From positions 64,001 through 128,000 of IMG/VR virus record IMGVR_UViG_3300036770_007945: DNA of 64,000 bases; one strand, given 5' to 3'. This DNA is from a virus. The notes below the pieces were generated by a model. The model saw only the letters and a list, made by a program, of their open reading frames with translations. It was not told the origin of the DNA and made no database searches. The position numbers and the translations under genes are program-made. Positions 9,452-16,540 of this stretch are shown here, in pieces; position 1 is the stretch's first letter; the number at the start of each line of letters is the position of its first letter.

Positions 9452-9794
9452 AACTGTGAGAGGTTAGGGGCTTTTCCATGCACCCGTCCATACCACAAGA
9501 CTTACAAGCTTCGATTACTTGTTCATATTTACTGGCGGTTAGTGCATAGATTGGAATCCTTTCTCGTTGATCTCTTTTTTCTAATAATCTTATTACTTTT
9601 GTTACTTCATAACCTGAGGAGAAGGGTAGAGATAAGTCCATCAATATTAAATCATATTCAAAATTCTGCTGAATAATCTTATGAAGAGCGGCTACTCCGT
9701 CTGTTGCAATGTCAACTGAATGTTGTTGTGCTTTCAAAGTTTTGTTTGCAACTAAGGCATTTACGTCGTTGTCTTCGCATAGAAGGATTTTCAT
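9414..9794 (-). CDS. stand-alone response-regulator receiver domain (CheY-like)
   Basis: This is a 126-residue single receiver domain with every signature residue: acidic pair E7-D8, phospho-acceptor D53 in LILMDLSLP, T86 in ALTAS and K108 in MEKPL. Receiver proteins are switched by phosphorylation from a histidine kinase; with no output domain it must act by binding a partner. No kinase gene is visible, so a host kinase would be the donor. It could interfere with a host two-component pathway or act as a decoy; neither can be shown from sequence. It lies downstream of the Pif1-like helicase gene on the same strand and converges on the 8912 gene with a 38-bp overlap. A second receiver-like gene occurs at 53628. 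Confidence 0.88.
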   Translation of the reverse strand: MKILLCEDNDVNALVANKTLKAQQHSVDIATDGVAALHKIIQQNFEYDLILMDLSLPFSSGYEVTKVIRLLEKRDQRERIPIYALTASKYEQVIEACKSCGMDGCMEKPLTSHSFKEFLSIFQQHF

Positions 9795-9916
9795 AAAAGT
9801 AATAAGTAAGTAATGTTGTGATGTAGGTTTCCTTCAGGAAAATAACTTTTAATGTTTAGTTTATAAAGCTATTTATAGTTGTTATAGAAAACTCTTTCTT
9901 TTTAGAAAAATTAGAT

Positions 9917-11155
9917 TTATAGATTAGGTTGTTTAGCTAAATTCTCAACATAATCATAGAAGGCGACAAGACGTTCGTCTGTGATGATTCTACTTGAAGA
10001 GAAAGGTTCTAAATATAAACCGTCGAGGCTTTTAACTCGACTTAAAGCAACGTAAGCTTGACCAGGAGCAAAACATCTACTTAAGTCCACATGCATACTT
10101 GAAAACGTGCACCCTTGAGATTTATGAATAGTTGTTGCCCAAGCAAGCTGCAGTGGATATTGATTAAATTCAAAAATAACTTCTTCATTATCATTCTCTA
10201 TAGACCAGCTTTTAGTTTTAATTTCAAGAACGCTAGCGTTTTCGAATTTAACTACCGGGTTTCCGTTTGCAAAACCTTCAACTACTCCTAAAAGTCCGTT
10301 GATCAAACCCTCTTTTAAGTTTAAATTAAAGTTGAGCATGACTTTAGCCCCAACTTTTAAGGATAGGTTTTCTAAATCACTGAATTGCGATTTGTAGGTT
10401 TCGATGACTTCAGCACTCTCTCCTTCATACTTACCTTTGTAGAAGATAGAGTCTCCTGGCAGTTTTTGTAAAAATTCGTCATTGATACTTTTAGCCGCTT
10501 CTCTGCTTGAAACCAATCGGATAACATCTTGTGGATATTTTACTCCTATTCGTTGAGTTAGTATATTGTAAGACTCTTCTATGTTTCTCCCTTTTCGGAT
10601 GTCTGATAAAACTTGATAGAAAGTGTTATCGTCTTTTTGCCTATAATTGGTCGTCAATAAGAGCACCTCTATTTCTGCGGCTTTCCAAACAGCACTGCCT
10701 AGACATAGTTGTTCTGTATTCTTTAAAACCGGTGGTAGTTGTAAAAAGTCTCCAAATAGAAGTAACTGTATTCCTCCGAAAGGTTTAATATTTTTTCGAA
10801 GCAAAACAAGAACTCTATGTAATAACTCAAGCATTCTATCTGATAGCATTGATATCTCATCAATGGCTAAGTATTTGCAAGTTAGAATTCTCTCGTAAGC
10901 ATTGGAATCCTTCTGTATTGCATGCACAATTCTTTCAGCAGGATAAGAACCTACGCCAAGCTTAGCCCAAGAGTGAATGGTAGATCCTCCGATATTTAAA
11001 GCACTAATTCCGGTAGTCGCAGTTAAATGTAGATCCTTACCAAAATGTTCTTTCAGTTGACGCAATAAATAACTCTTACCGCTTCCTGCATTACCGGTTA
11101 TGAATAGGTTTTTTCCTTTATCTAATCTTTGTAAGGTGTTTGCAAAATTGTCCAT
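9917..11155 (-). CDS. Pif1/Dda-like superfamily 1 DNA helicase
   Basis: A 412-residue helicase. Walker A is GNAGSGKS at residues 21-28, followed by motif Ia TATTGISA with IGGSTIHSWA, a pattern specific to Pif1-like enzymes. Motif II is IDEISML, motif III is LLLFGDFLQLPPV, and near the C-terminus come WATTIHKSQG and a YVALSRVKS motif VI. This family unwinds DNA 5' to 3' and in phages (Dda) helps start replication and clears proteins. It lies on the minus strand upstream of the CheY-like gene and diverges from the split helicase gene at 11245 across 89 bp, so both may share a regulatory region. Confidence 0.93.
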   Translation of the reverse strand: MDNFANTLQRLDKGKNLFITGNAGSGKSYLLRQLKEHFGKDLHLTATTGISALNIGGSTIHSWAKLGVGSYPAERIVHAIQKDSNAYERILTCKYLAIDEISMLSDRMLELLHRVLVLLRKNIKPFGGIQLLLFGDFLQLPPVLKNTEQLCLGSAVWKAAEIEVLLLTTNYRQKDDNTFYQVLSDIRKGRNIEESYNILTQRIGVKYPQDVIRLVSSREAAKSINDEFLQKLPGDSIFYKGKYEGESAEVIETYKSQFSDLENLSLKVGAKVMLNFNLNLKEGLINGLLGVVEGFANGNPVVKFENASVLEIKTKSWSIENDNEEVIFEFNQYPLQLAWATTIHKSQGCTFSSMHVDLSRCFAPGQAYVALSRVKSLDGLYLEPFSSSRIITDERLVAFYDYVENLAKQPNL

Positions 11156-11244
11156 ACTATATGAGTTTAAATTTAAATTTTAGTTATTGATAATCAAATT
11201 TTATTTGTTATAATAAAAAGATCAATAGAAATTTTAATAATTAT

Positions 11245-12336
11245 ATGCAAAAAATATATATCAAGGATAAATTATATATACCACAAACCCTTATTCCAGA
11301 TCTCAGCCTTTTACAAAAACATTGGGATTTACCTGTTTTTGATGAAAGTCTCTGTAAAAGGTGTGATAATCGTCCACATAGAATTAACAATCAATGTCGT
11401 ATTTGTCCAGGATTACAGCGCATTGTGCGGATGTGGGCGGTCAAGGAAGGAAATAATGGCTTGAAATACTATACATTACCTTGCGGGCAGATTAAACACA
11501 CACTTGCTCGATTGAATATAGATATTAGTAACGTTCAATTTGAAGATCTGCGAGTTGATTTACCTTTTATACATCCTCTAAAATTCACAGGGACTCTCCG
11601 CAGAGGCGAGTTTGTTAATGGAGTGCCTACTGCTAACCAAGAATATCTTGTTCAAAAATGGCTTGAAACTGGTTACGGTTTAATTGAAGCTCCTCCTAGA
11701 ACAGGTAAAACAGTCTTAGGCACTTATTTATCCTGCTTTCTTCAAAAGAAGACAATCATTACTGCACACCAAGAAGAGCTCTTAATGAACTTCTATAAAA
11801 CTTATGTCAATATGACTAACCTTAAAGAGCTTCAAGAGCAGACTGGTAAACATATTGTAAAGGTAATTCAAAAAATAGAAGATTTTGAGCGAGAGGATTA
11901 TGATGTTATTTTAGTCAACTATCAAAAGTTTATTCGTAGTAGCGGGGAAGAGCGCATCGAAAAATACTTAAAATCTAAATTCGCTTTTGTTATTGTTGAC
12001 GAGTGTCATCAGGGGGCTGCGGAATGTTTTTCAAAATTTTTACACAAGTTAGCCCCCAAGTATACACTAGGTCTGAGTGCTACTCCTAAAAGAAAGGATT
12101 GTGTTGAAGAGAGGACACAAATCTATACGGAACAGGGGGTCATGTCTATGGGGGACTTGGTAGATTTACTTAAGCAGGGGCAAAAAATTCGTGTATATTC
12201 AAAAAATCTTGAAACTAATGAAATAGAGTTAAAACCTATTCTAGAAGTGCATGAAAAATATACTAACAGAGTTAAAAAAGCGCTTTTAAGTAATCGGGTT
12301 AGTCTTCTTACGACTACTGACCACTTTCTCTACTAA
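11245..12336 (+). CDS. UvsW/XPB-like helicase, N-terminal half fused to N-terminal split intein
   Basis: 363 residues. Residues 1-285 are the front of a superfamily 2 helicase: a four-Cys putative zinc site (C37, C40, C51, C54), Walker A APPRTGKT at 149-156, DECH box at 252-255 and SAT motif at 278-280. At residue 286 the helicase stops and an intein starts: C286 opens block A (CVEERTQIYTEQG), and the protein ends in block B (TTTDHFLY) followed by TAA. This 78-residue segment (12100-12333) is an N-terminal split intein. The matching half, preceding the rest of the helicase, is at 44632-45561. T4 UvsW is a recombination and origin-remodelling helicase; trans-splicing would give a 545-residue enzyme of similar size. 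The last 51 bp overlap the convergent gene ending at 12286. Confidence 0.93.
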   Translation: MQKIYIKDKLYIPQTLIPDLSLLQKHWDLPVFDESLCKRCDNRPHRINNQCRICPGLQRIVRMWAVKEGNNGLKYYTLPCGQIKHTLARLNIDISNVQFEDLRVDLPFIHPLKFTGTLRRGEFVNGVPTANQEYLVQKWLETGYGLIEAPPRTGKTVLGTYLSCFLQKKTIITAHQEELLMNFYKTYVNMTNLKELQEQTGKHIVKVIQKIEDFEREDYDVILVNYQKFIRSSGEERIEKYLKSKFAFVIVDECHQGAAECFSKFLHKLAPKYTLGLSATPKRKDCVEERTQIYTEQGVMSMGDLVDLLKQGQKIRVYSKNLETNEIELKPILEVHEKYTNRVKKALLSNRVSLLTTTDHFLY

Positions 12337-12510
12337 CTTCTTTATTGAGAAGCAAGAGGTTTCTGATGTAAGGCTTGCTTTGTTTATTTTTAAAAGGTTT
12401 TTAGGATTGTTTATCTCTTGTATTTCTTTTCTGGCAGCGTCAATGAGTTTGATCTGCTTGTTAACATAATTTAATACAATCTGTATTCCTTCCTGATTTA
12501 TCTTAGTCAT
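12286..12510 (-). CDS. hypothetical small protein, 74 aa
   Basis: I do not recognise this small protein. It is basic and helical, with a heptad-like pattern around residues 8-45 and a Ser/Lys-rich C-terminus. It is the last gene of the minus-strand head module. Its 3' end overlaps the intein-coding end of the convergent helicase gene by 51 bp, which could constrain both sequences. It is retained as real because of its position in the operon and its normal leader. Confidence 0.5.
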   Translation of the reverse strand: MTKINQEGIQIVLNYVNKQIKLIDAARKEIQEINNPKNLLKINKASLTSETSCFSIKKLVEKVVSSRKKTNPIT

Positions 12511-12555
12511 TCCTTATCCTTATTTACGCTTTAACTAATAAAGTATTTTTCGTTA

Positions 12556-12882
12556 TTAGCTGCCAACAAAGAAAACATCTAAAGCATTCGTGACATCTAA
12601 AGATGTATTTTCTACAGCAATATTAGAATAAGTTCCTGTAAGTAGCAAGGTTTCCGTAATAGGTAACGTTTGCACTACATTATTTGTAGTAGTAATTTTT
12701 ATGACCGCGTTATTAGAACTCTTAATAAAACAAACCTTCTGAATAGCCCCTATTGTGTAAGTTTGTGTTCCAAGAACCTGAAAATTTTCTTGTCGTATCC
12801 TCGAGAGGTTACTAAAGTAGTTCGAAATATTAAAGCTACTCAACTCGAAAGTTAATTTAAGGCTTAAATCTTGTATTGACAT
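12556..12882 (-). CDS. hypothetical protein in the head/neck module, 108 aa
   Basis: I do not recognise this protein. Its 108 residues are dominated by beta-branched and polar residues (TITTTNNVVQTLPIT-like strands) with few charges, which fits a small beta-rich virion protein. It lies between the Dps-like gene and the 74-residue gene on the minus strand, in the tail end of the capsid operon. A structural role is inferred only from composition and place. Confidence 0.55.
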   Translation of the reverse strand: MSIQDLSLKLTFELSSFNISNYFSNLSRIRQENFQVLGTQTYTIGAIQKVCFIKSSNNAVIKITTTNNVVQTLPITETLLLTGTYSNIAVENTSLDVTNALDVFFVGS

Positions 12883-12929
12883 TGTTAACTTTAATCTTTA
12901 AGGTTCACGGTTTGTAATTTTTAACAAAC

Positions 12930-13361
12930 CTACGCACATTTTAAATTACGTTTTAGAAGGTAAATATTGTTTCTCGTATGAGTTTCTGCAATATTGCCTA
13001 AAAAATTAACTACTGCTATATTTGAACCGTATTGTGTGTTCAAAGCATTAACTGTTTTTAAAACATCTTCTTCTAGTAGAAGGGCGCAAGTTTTAGCTTC
13101 TGCATCGTTCTTACTACAAACACCTTTTAATAAAGGGAAAGCTGAATACGAACCTTTAATGACATCCAAAGTCTCTAAACAACAATCTTCAGTATTTAGT
13201 GCTAAAGCCATCTCTGCTACTGAATCTAATTCAGAGGAGACGTTTGAGTAAAGTTCTTTAAACAGCGCATGATCTTGACCAAAGAAGGCCCCTTTTGATA
13301 ACCAGTGTTTTGATAAATAGAATTGACTCAAGGCTGTTAATTTATATAATAAAAGATGCAT
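12930..13361 (-). CDS. Dps/ferritin-like four-helix protein (putative)
   Basis: About 143 residues from ATG 13361; an in-frame ATG at 13400 would add an odd Tyr-rich leader encoded by an ATA/ATT microsatellite, so the internal start is preferred. The first helices read YLSKHWLSKGAFFGQDH, then LFKELY and ELDSVAEMALAL. This resembles the Dps ferroxidase pattern: His/Trp helix, Gly, a downstream His, then Asp with AE. Dps-type proteins bind iron and protect DNA, and ferritin-like proteins occur in some large phages. The C-terminal half has four Cys and is less typical. It sits among head genes, so a virion or assembly role is possible. The match is by eye and only moderately secure. Confidence 0.5.
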   Translation of the reverse strand: MHLLLYKLTALSQFYLSKHWLSKGAFFGQDHALFKELYSNVSSELDSVAEMALALNTEDCCLETLDVIKGSYSAFPLLKGVCSKNDAEAKTCALLLEEDVLKTVNALNTQYGSNIAVVNFLGNIAETHTRNNIYLLKRNLKCA

Positions 13362-13444
13362 ATAATAATAATAATAATAGCGAACGTATACTATTCGCAA
13401 CTGTTTGAGATAAAATTAGATTGATTATCTATAAAACTTTTTAG

Positions 13445-14206
13445 TTATCTTTGAATAGTTAGTTTAATAACGCTTGGTGGAGATATAGTTGCGGCATCAC
13501 TAAAACCTGTTGTAGAGCTTATAGGGTTTACTGGGAGCACTTCGTCTTTTATTTGCCCTTCTAAAGTTTCCGGTTGTATTGCAGCTCTATCTATAACATT
13601 ACCTACTTGAAGATCTATAGTAGCCGAAAATTCCCCTATATAAATTTTTCCTTTTTCATCGGATAGGTCTAACTCTGGGTAACTTAAATCTTGGGTATTC
13701 GGATGAAAATGAAAAGGGAAGGGTGTTCCTGAATCATCTGCATCAACAACCCCTGAAAGTTTATTTGGGTAAAGTTCATACCAAGCAAGCAAGAATTCCT
13801 CGTATTGACTTGGTTCATTCGTAACAAACCAAAAAGTAATATTTAGGGTAAGAGGAAGTTTTATTGCTGTTTTAATTCTTGTATTGTCTAGTGCATTAGT
13901 AGCATATTCAATCTCATTCAACTGCGGGTAAGGTCTAGCAGTAATGTTGGATAAAGCTAAGCCTTTGTTTCTAGAAACTATTGAGCCAACGGTTTGTTCC
14001 TTGAGACTGGTTGATTTAATTTGATAACAAATAAAGGGGTAGTTAATCGTTGCTTCTTCTTTAAGAAAAGCTTGATTAAACATATCTTGAGGCGTATAAA
14101 CCTGAGTATAGGAATAAACATCAAAGGACATAGACCTTTTTAAAAATAGGTCTAAATTGTTTAGAATTTTTGTAAGGGTATTTCTTATGATAGAATTACT
14201 CATCAA
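13445..14206 (-). CDS. neck/tail-connector-type structural protein (putative)
   Basis: A 253-residue protein. The first 45 residues are helical with a short NNLDLFLKRS segment; the rest alternates strands and loops, including a HFHPN segment and a Pro-rich C-terminus. It lies two genes downstream of the capsid gene, a position often held by neck, tail-terminator or sheath-stabilising proteins, and its size matches those classes. No diagnostic motif is visible. Its start overlaps the end of the 116-residue gene by 11 bp, indicating translational coupling. Confidence 0.5.
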   Translation of the reverse strand: MMSNSIIRNTLTKILNNLDLFLKRSMSFDVYSYTQVYTPQDMFNQAFLKEEATINYPFICYQIKSTSLKEQTVGSIVSRNKGLALSNITARPYPQLNEIEYATNALDNTRIKTAIKLPLTLNITFWFVTNEPSQYEEFLLAWYELYPNKLSGVVDADDSGTPFPFHFHPNTQDLSYPELDLSDEKGKIYIGEFSATIDLQVGNVIDRAAIQPETLEGQIKDEVLPVNPISSTTGFSDAATISPPSVIKLTIQR

Positions 14207-14546
14207 CTTCTTGGGTTAACTCAATTGTAATATCGTCACTTCTAAAGCTTCCTCTATTGAAAGAACTTTTTACATAATCTCTACTAGGAGTTACTCTGCT
14301 GCGAACTGTAGAAGGTAATCGTAGACCTGAAGGAGAACCACTGTAGAATGTTTTTCCATTAGTGTCTAAAGTGTCTAATTCGATTTCAAAGTCACTATCA
14401 AAAGTTTTCGTCTTAAGAGAATCCTCAAAGGCTTTATCAATATCGCTTTCTAACAAGCGAATTCTCTCATCAGTGTATTGTGAAGAGGCTGTTCTATTCT
14501 TACGGACAGCAACATGTGTTTTAAACTTTGTTTCAAATCTACGCAT
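14196..14546 (-). CDS. hypothetical protein, likely head-tail region, 116 aa
   Basis: I do not recognise this protein. The N-terminal half is basic, the middle is acidic (ESDIDKAFEDS), and the C-terminus contains basic turns, giving a charge-segregated small protein. It is the first gene after the capsid gene, beyond a strong terminator, and is coupled by an 11-bp overlap to the next gene. It could be a connector or a tail-completion protein. The leader includes a TATAAATA-like octamer on the coding strand about 18 bp before the ATG, which recalls T4 late promoters but may be chance in such AT-rich DNA. Confidence 0.5.
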   Translation of the reverse strand: MRRFETKFKTHVAVRKNRTASSQYTDERIRLLESDIDKAFEDSLKTKTFDSDFEIELDTLDTNGKTFYSGSPSGLRLPSTVRSRVTPSRDYVKSSFNRGSFRSDDITIELTQEVDE

Positions 14547-14583
14547 TTCTTTGACTGGTTATTTATTTATAATTCTTATATAA

Positions 14584-14614
14584 CAAAACGGAGGTTGATG
14601 AAGCCTCCGTTTTG
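14584..14614 (-). terminator. intrinsic terminator after the major capsid gene
   Basis: A perfect 11-bp inverted repeat (CAAAACGGAGG / CCTCCGTTTTG) with a 9-nt loop, unusually GC-rich for this genome, ends in a T-rich tail on the minus strand. It begins 27 bp after the capsid stop codon and would cap the abundant capsid mRNA. Confidence 0.88.
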
Positions 14615-14640
14615 GGTAATGTGGTGATATTCTTTTAAAG

Positions 14641-15753
14641 TTAGCTAATCAAACCCTTAACAACAGAACGTCCGTTAGAGACGATCATTGAAAGGATTTC
14701 ATGATTTAACCAACCTTTACCAGTTTTGCCATTTTCAGTCATAGCTGGATTGTATTCAGTAACACTTAAACCAGATCTATCTGAATAAGCGCCATGGAAT
14801 TCAGGATTACCTATAACATAAGCTTCACCTGCATTTAAAACTTTTTGAGTTGTAACGCGAGTAGCATCAGTTATAACGGTTAAACCTGCAATCTGTCCTA
14901 ACATACCGGTTTCCAAAATTTGATAGTAGTGGAATAAGTCGATAGAAGTTGCAAGTGGGCCGTAGAAGTCTTTAACCAAGTTAGCAGCAATCAATAAATA
15001 TTGAGCTGGGATGTTGGTGTTGTCTAATACCGCACGCATATTACCGATAGCTGAAGCAGTCAAACCTGTATTATAAATTTGAAGTTCATTACCGCTATTT
15101 AATGCACCGATAGTAGCGTCAGCAAGAGCTTTCCAACGTTTGTCTTCCTGAACTAAAACAGCTTCTTTCATTTCTGCTAGTTTTCTTTCAGCAAAGTCAG
15201 GAGCAGCCTGATGAACTTCAATAGCATCCATGAAAACTTTCACGATGATTTCAAACTCTTGTAAAAAGAATTTTTTCTCGCGTGTAACAACTGGAACAAC
15301 GTTTACACCGCCAGCATCGTAAGTATAACCAATGATAGTTTTAGTATCGTTAGTTAACATAGGAAGTTGACCTTGAGTTACTGGAATTTGTTTCAAAAAC
15401 TTACGAGCAAAGCCATCGCGTTGTGCGTATTCTTGAACCATATTAGTCATAGCAGCAACAGTTGTTTCTGCACTTCTCTTGTCATTGCTTTTAATAGCAG
15501 CTAACAATTGATTGTTCAAAGCTTTCAAAGCAGCTTTTTCAGCACTACCTTGATAGTTTTTGGTTGAAGCGACAGCTTGACCAGATGATAATGCTTGTAA
15601 GAACTGTTTTTGTCCCATAGCAACATCAGCTTTATCAGTAGCATTCATTTCACCTTTTGAGTTGAATAAGTATTCAGCTGAACCTTCGCGCTTCAACTCA
15701 GATGGATGTAGGCCCGCTTGAGCTTTATATCCTTTATTAAAATCTATTTTCAT
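14641..15753 (-). CDS. major capsid protein (HK97-fold type, inferred)
   Basis: A 370-residue protein placed where a capsid gene is expected: after portal, protease, scaffold and a cement-like gene, and before connector-like genes. The N-terminal 110 residues are helical and Lys/Gln/Ala-rich, like a region removed at maturation. The remainder holds features common to HK97-type capsids, such as EKKFFLQEFEIIVKVF, a long helix (ERKLAEMKEAVLVQEDKRW) and a late GEAYVIGNPEFHGAYSDR segment. Its GC-enriched, regular codon use and its own strong terminator point to high expression. Function is inferred from gene order and this architecture; no catalytic motif can confirm it. Confidence 0.82.
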   Translation of the reverse strand: MKIDFNKGYKAQAGLHPSELKREGSAEYLFNSKGEMNATDKADVAMGQKQFLQALSSGQAVASTKNYQGSAEKAALKALNNQLLAAIKSNDKRSAETTVAAMTNMVQEYAQRDGFARKFLKQIPVTQGQLPMLTNDTKTIIGYTYDAGGVNVVPVVTREKKFFLQEFEIIVKVFMDAIEVHQAAPDFAERKLAEMKEAVLVQEDKRWKALADATIGALNSGNELQIYNTGLTASAIGNMRAVLDNTNIPAQYLLIAANLVKDFYGPLATSIDLFHYYQILETGMLGQIAGLTVITDATRVTTQKVLNAGEAYVIGNPEFHGAYSDRSGLSVTEYNPAMTENGKTGKGWLNHEILSMIVSNGRSVVKGLIS

Positions 15754-15784
15754 ATTTTATAAAAATTTGTTGAGTTGTTATTAA

Positions 15785-16513
15785 TTAGCTACGAAGTTCA
15801 ATAGTCAAGAAAGGCTTGCTTACTGTTGGGATCTCTCTAACTAAAGCGTTTGGAATAGAAGTTCCAGAACCACTCTTAGTTAAGTATCCAGTAGTAGCAA
15901 TCTTAATTGCGTTTGAATCTGACCAATCAGAAGTTGGATCATAGTTAGTAGTAACGATAATGCCTCTTGTGATGACGTTGATAACACCTAAGCTTGAAGT
16001 GTTATTCAAACCTGGGCGAATGTCGCCAAAGAAATCACGAGCTTCAAAAGCTGAAGGCGTGTAGCTGTAAACAACTTGAATTGATTTACCGCTGTGCGTG
16101 CCATCTACTGTAACGATATTACCAGAAACAGTAAATTGCGTAGCATTTACTGTATCAGCATGATAAGTCAATACAGTTGAAACTCCTAAAGCCGTAGTTA
16201 CAACAACTCTCATTTCTGAACCTGGAGCTACTGGGGTCTTCGAAAGAGTGAAAGTGTAAGGACCAGAGGCAGGAACAGTTCCTGCATCTACTTTGTTCAA
16301 TTTAGTTGGGAGAACACGGTGTTGGTAATAAGAAATACCTGCAAAAACGTCAGTGCTAGCGGTAGAGCCTTTTTTAACTTTAGCAAGACCACCCTCTAAA
16401 GGATACTTGAAAGTTAAAGCTAGACCTTCTTCGATAGCTGAGCTTAACTCGCTTTCAGCGAGATTGTAGGATCTTACTACTTCAGCACCAAACCCATAAC
16501 CTGGAAAAATCAT
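15785..16513 (-). CDS. head decoration / structural cement protein (putative)
   Basis: A 242-residue beta-rich protein. It starts with a short helical segment (SYNLAESELSSAIEEGLAL) followed by Gly/Thr/Val-rich strands. The middle, residues about 75-155, reads like an inserted immunoglobulin-like module (PYTFTLSKTPVAPGSEMRV, then VTVDGTHSG). Its position just upstream of the capsid gene, 31 bp apart, fits the cement or decoration proteins that bind the outer head. No known motif proves the function. Alternative: a tail tube protein, less likely given its place between scaffold and capsid. Confidence 0.6.
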   Translation of the reverse strand: MIFPGYGFGAEVVRSYNLAESELSSAIEEGLALTFKYPLEGGLAKVKKGSTASTDVFAGISYYQHRVLPTKLNKVDAGTVPASGPYTFTLSKTPVAPGSEMRVVVTTALGVSTVLTYHADTVNATQFTVSGNIVTVDGTHSGKSIQVVYSYTPSAFEARDFFGDIRPGLNNTSSLGVINVITRGIIVTTNYDPTSDWSDSNAIKIATTGYLTKSGSGTSIPNALVREIPTVSKPFLTIELRS

Positions 16514-16540
16514 AGTTGGAAAAATTTAAATTAAAATAAA

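Noticed and set aside
12930-13400. Longer start at 13400 for the Dps-like gene
   Set aside because: The extra 13 residues are a Tyr run encoded by an ATA/ATT microsatellite and do not look like a protein start; ATG 13361 fits the family better.
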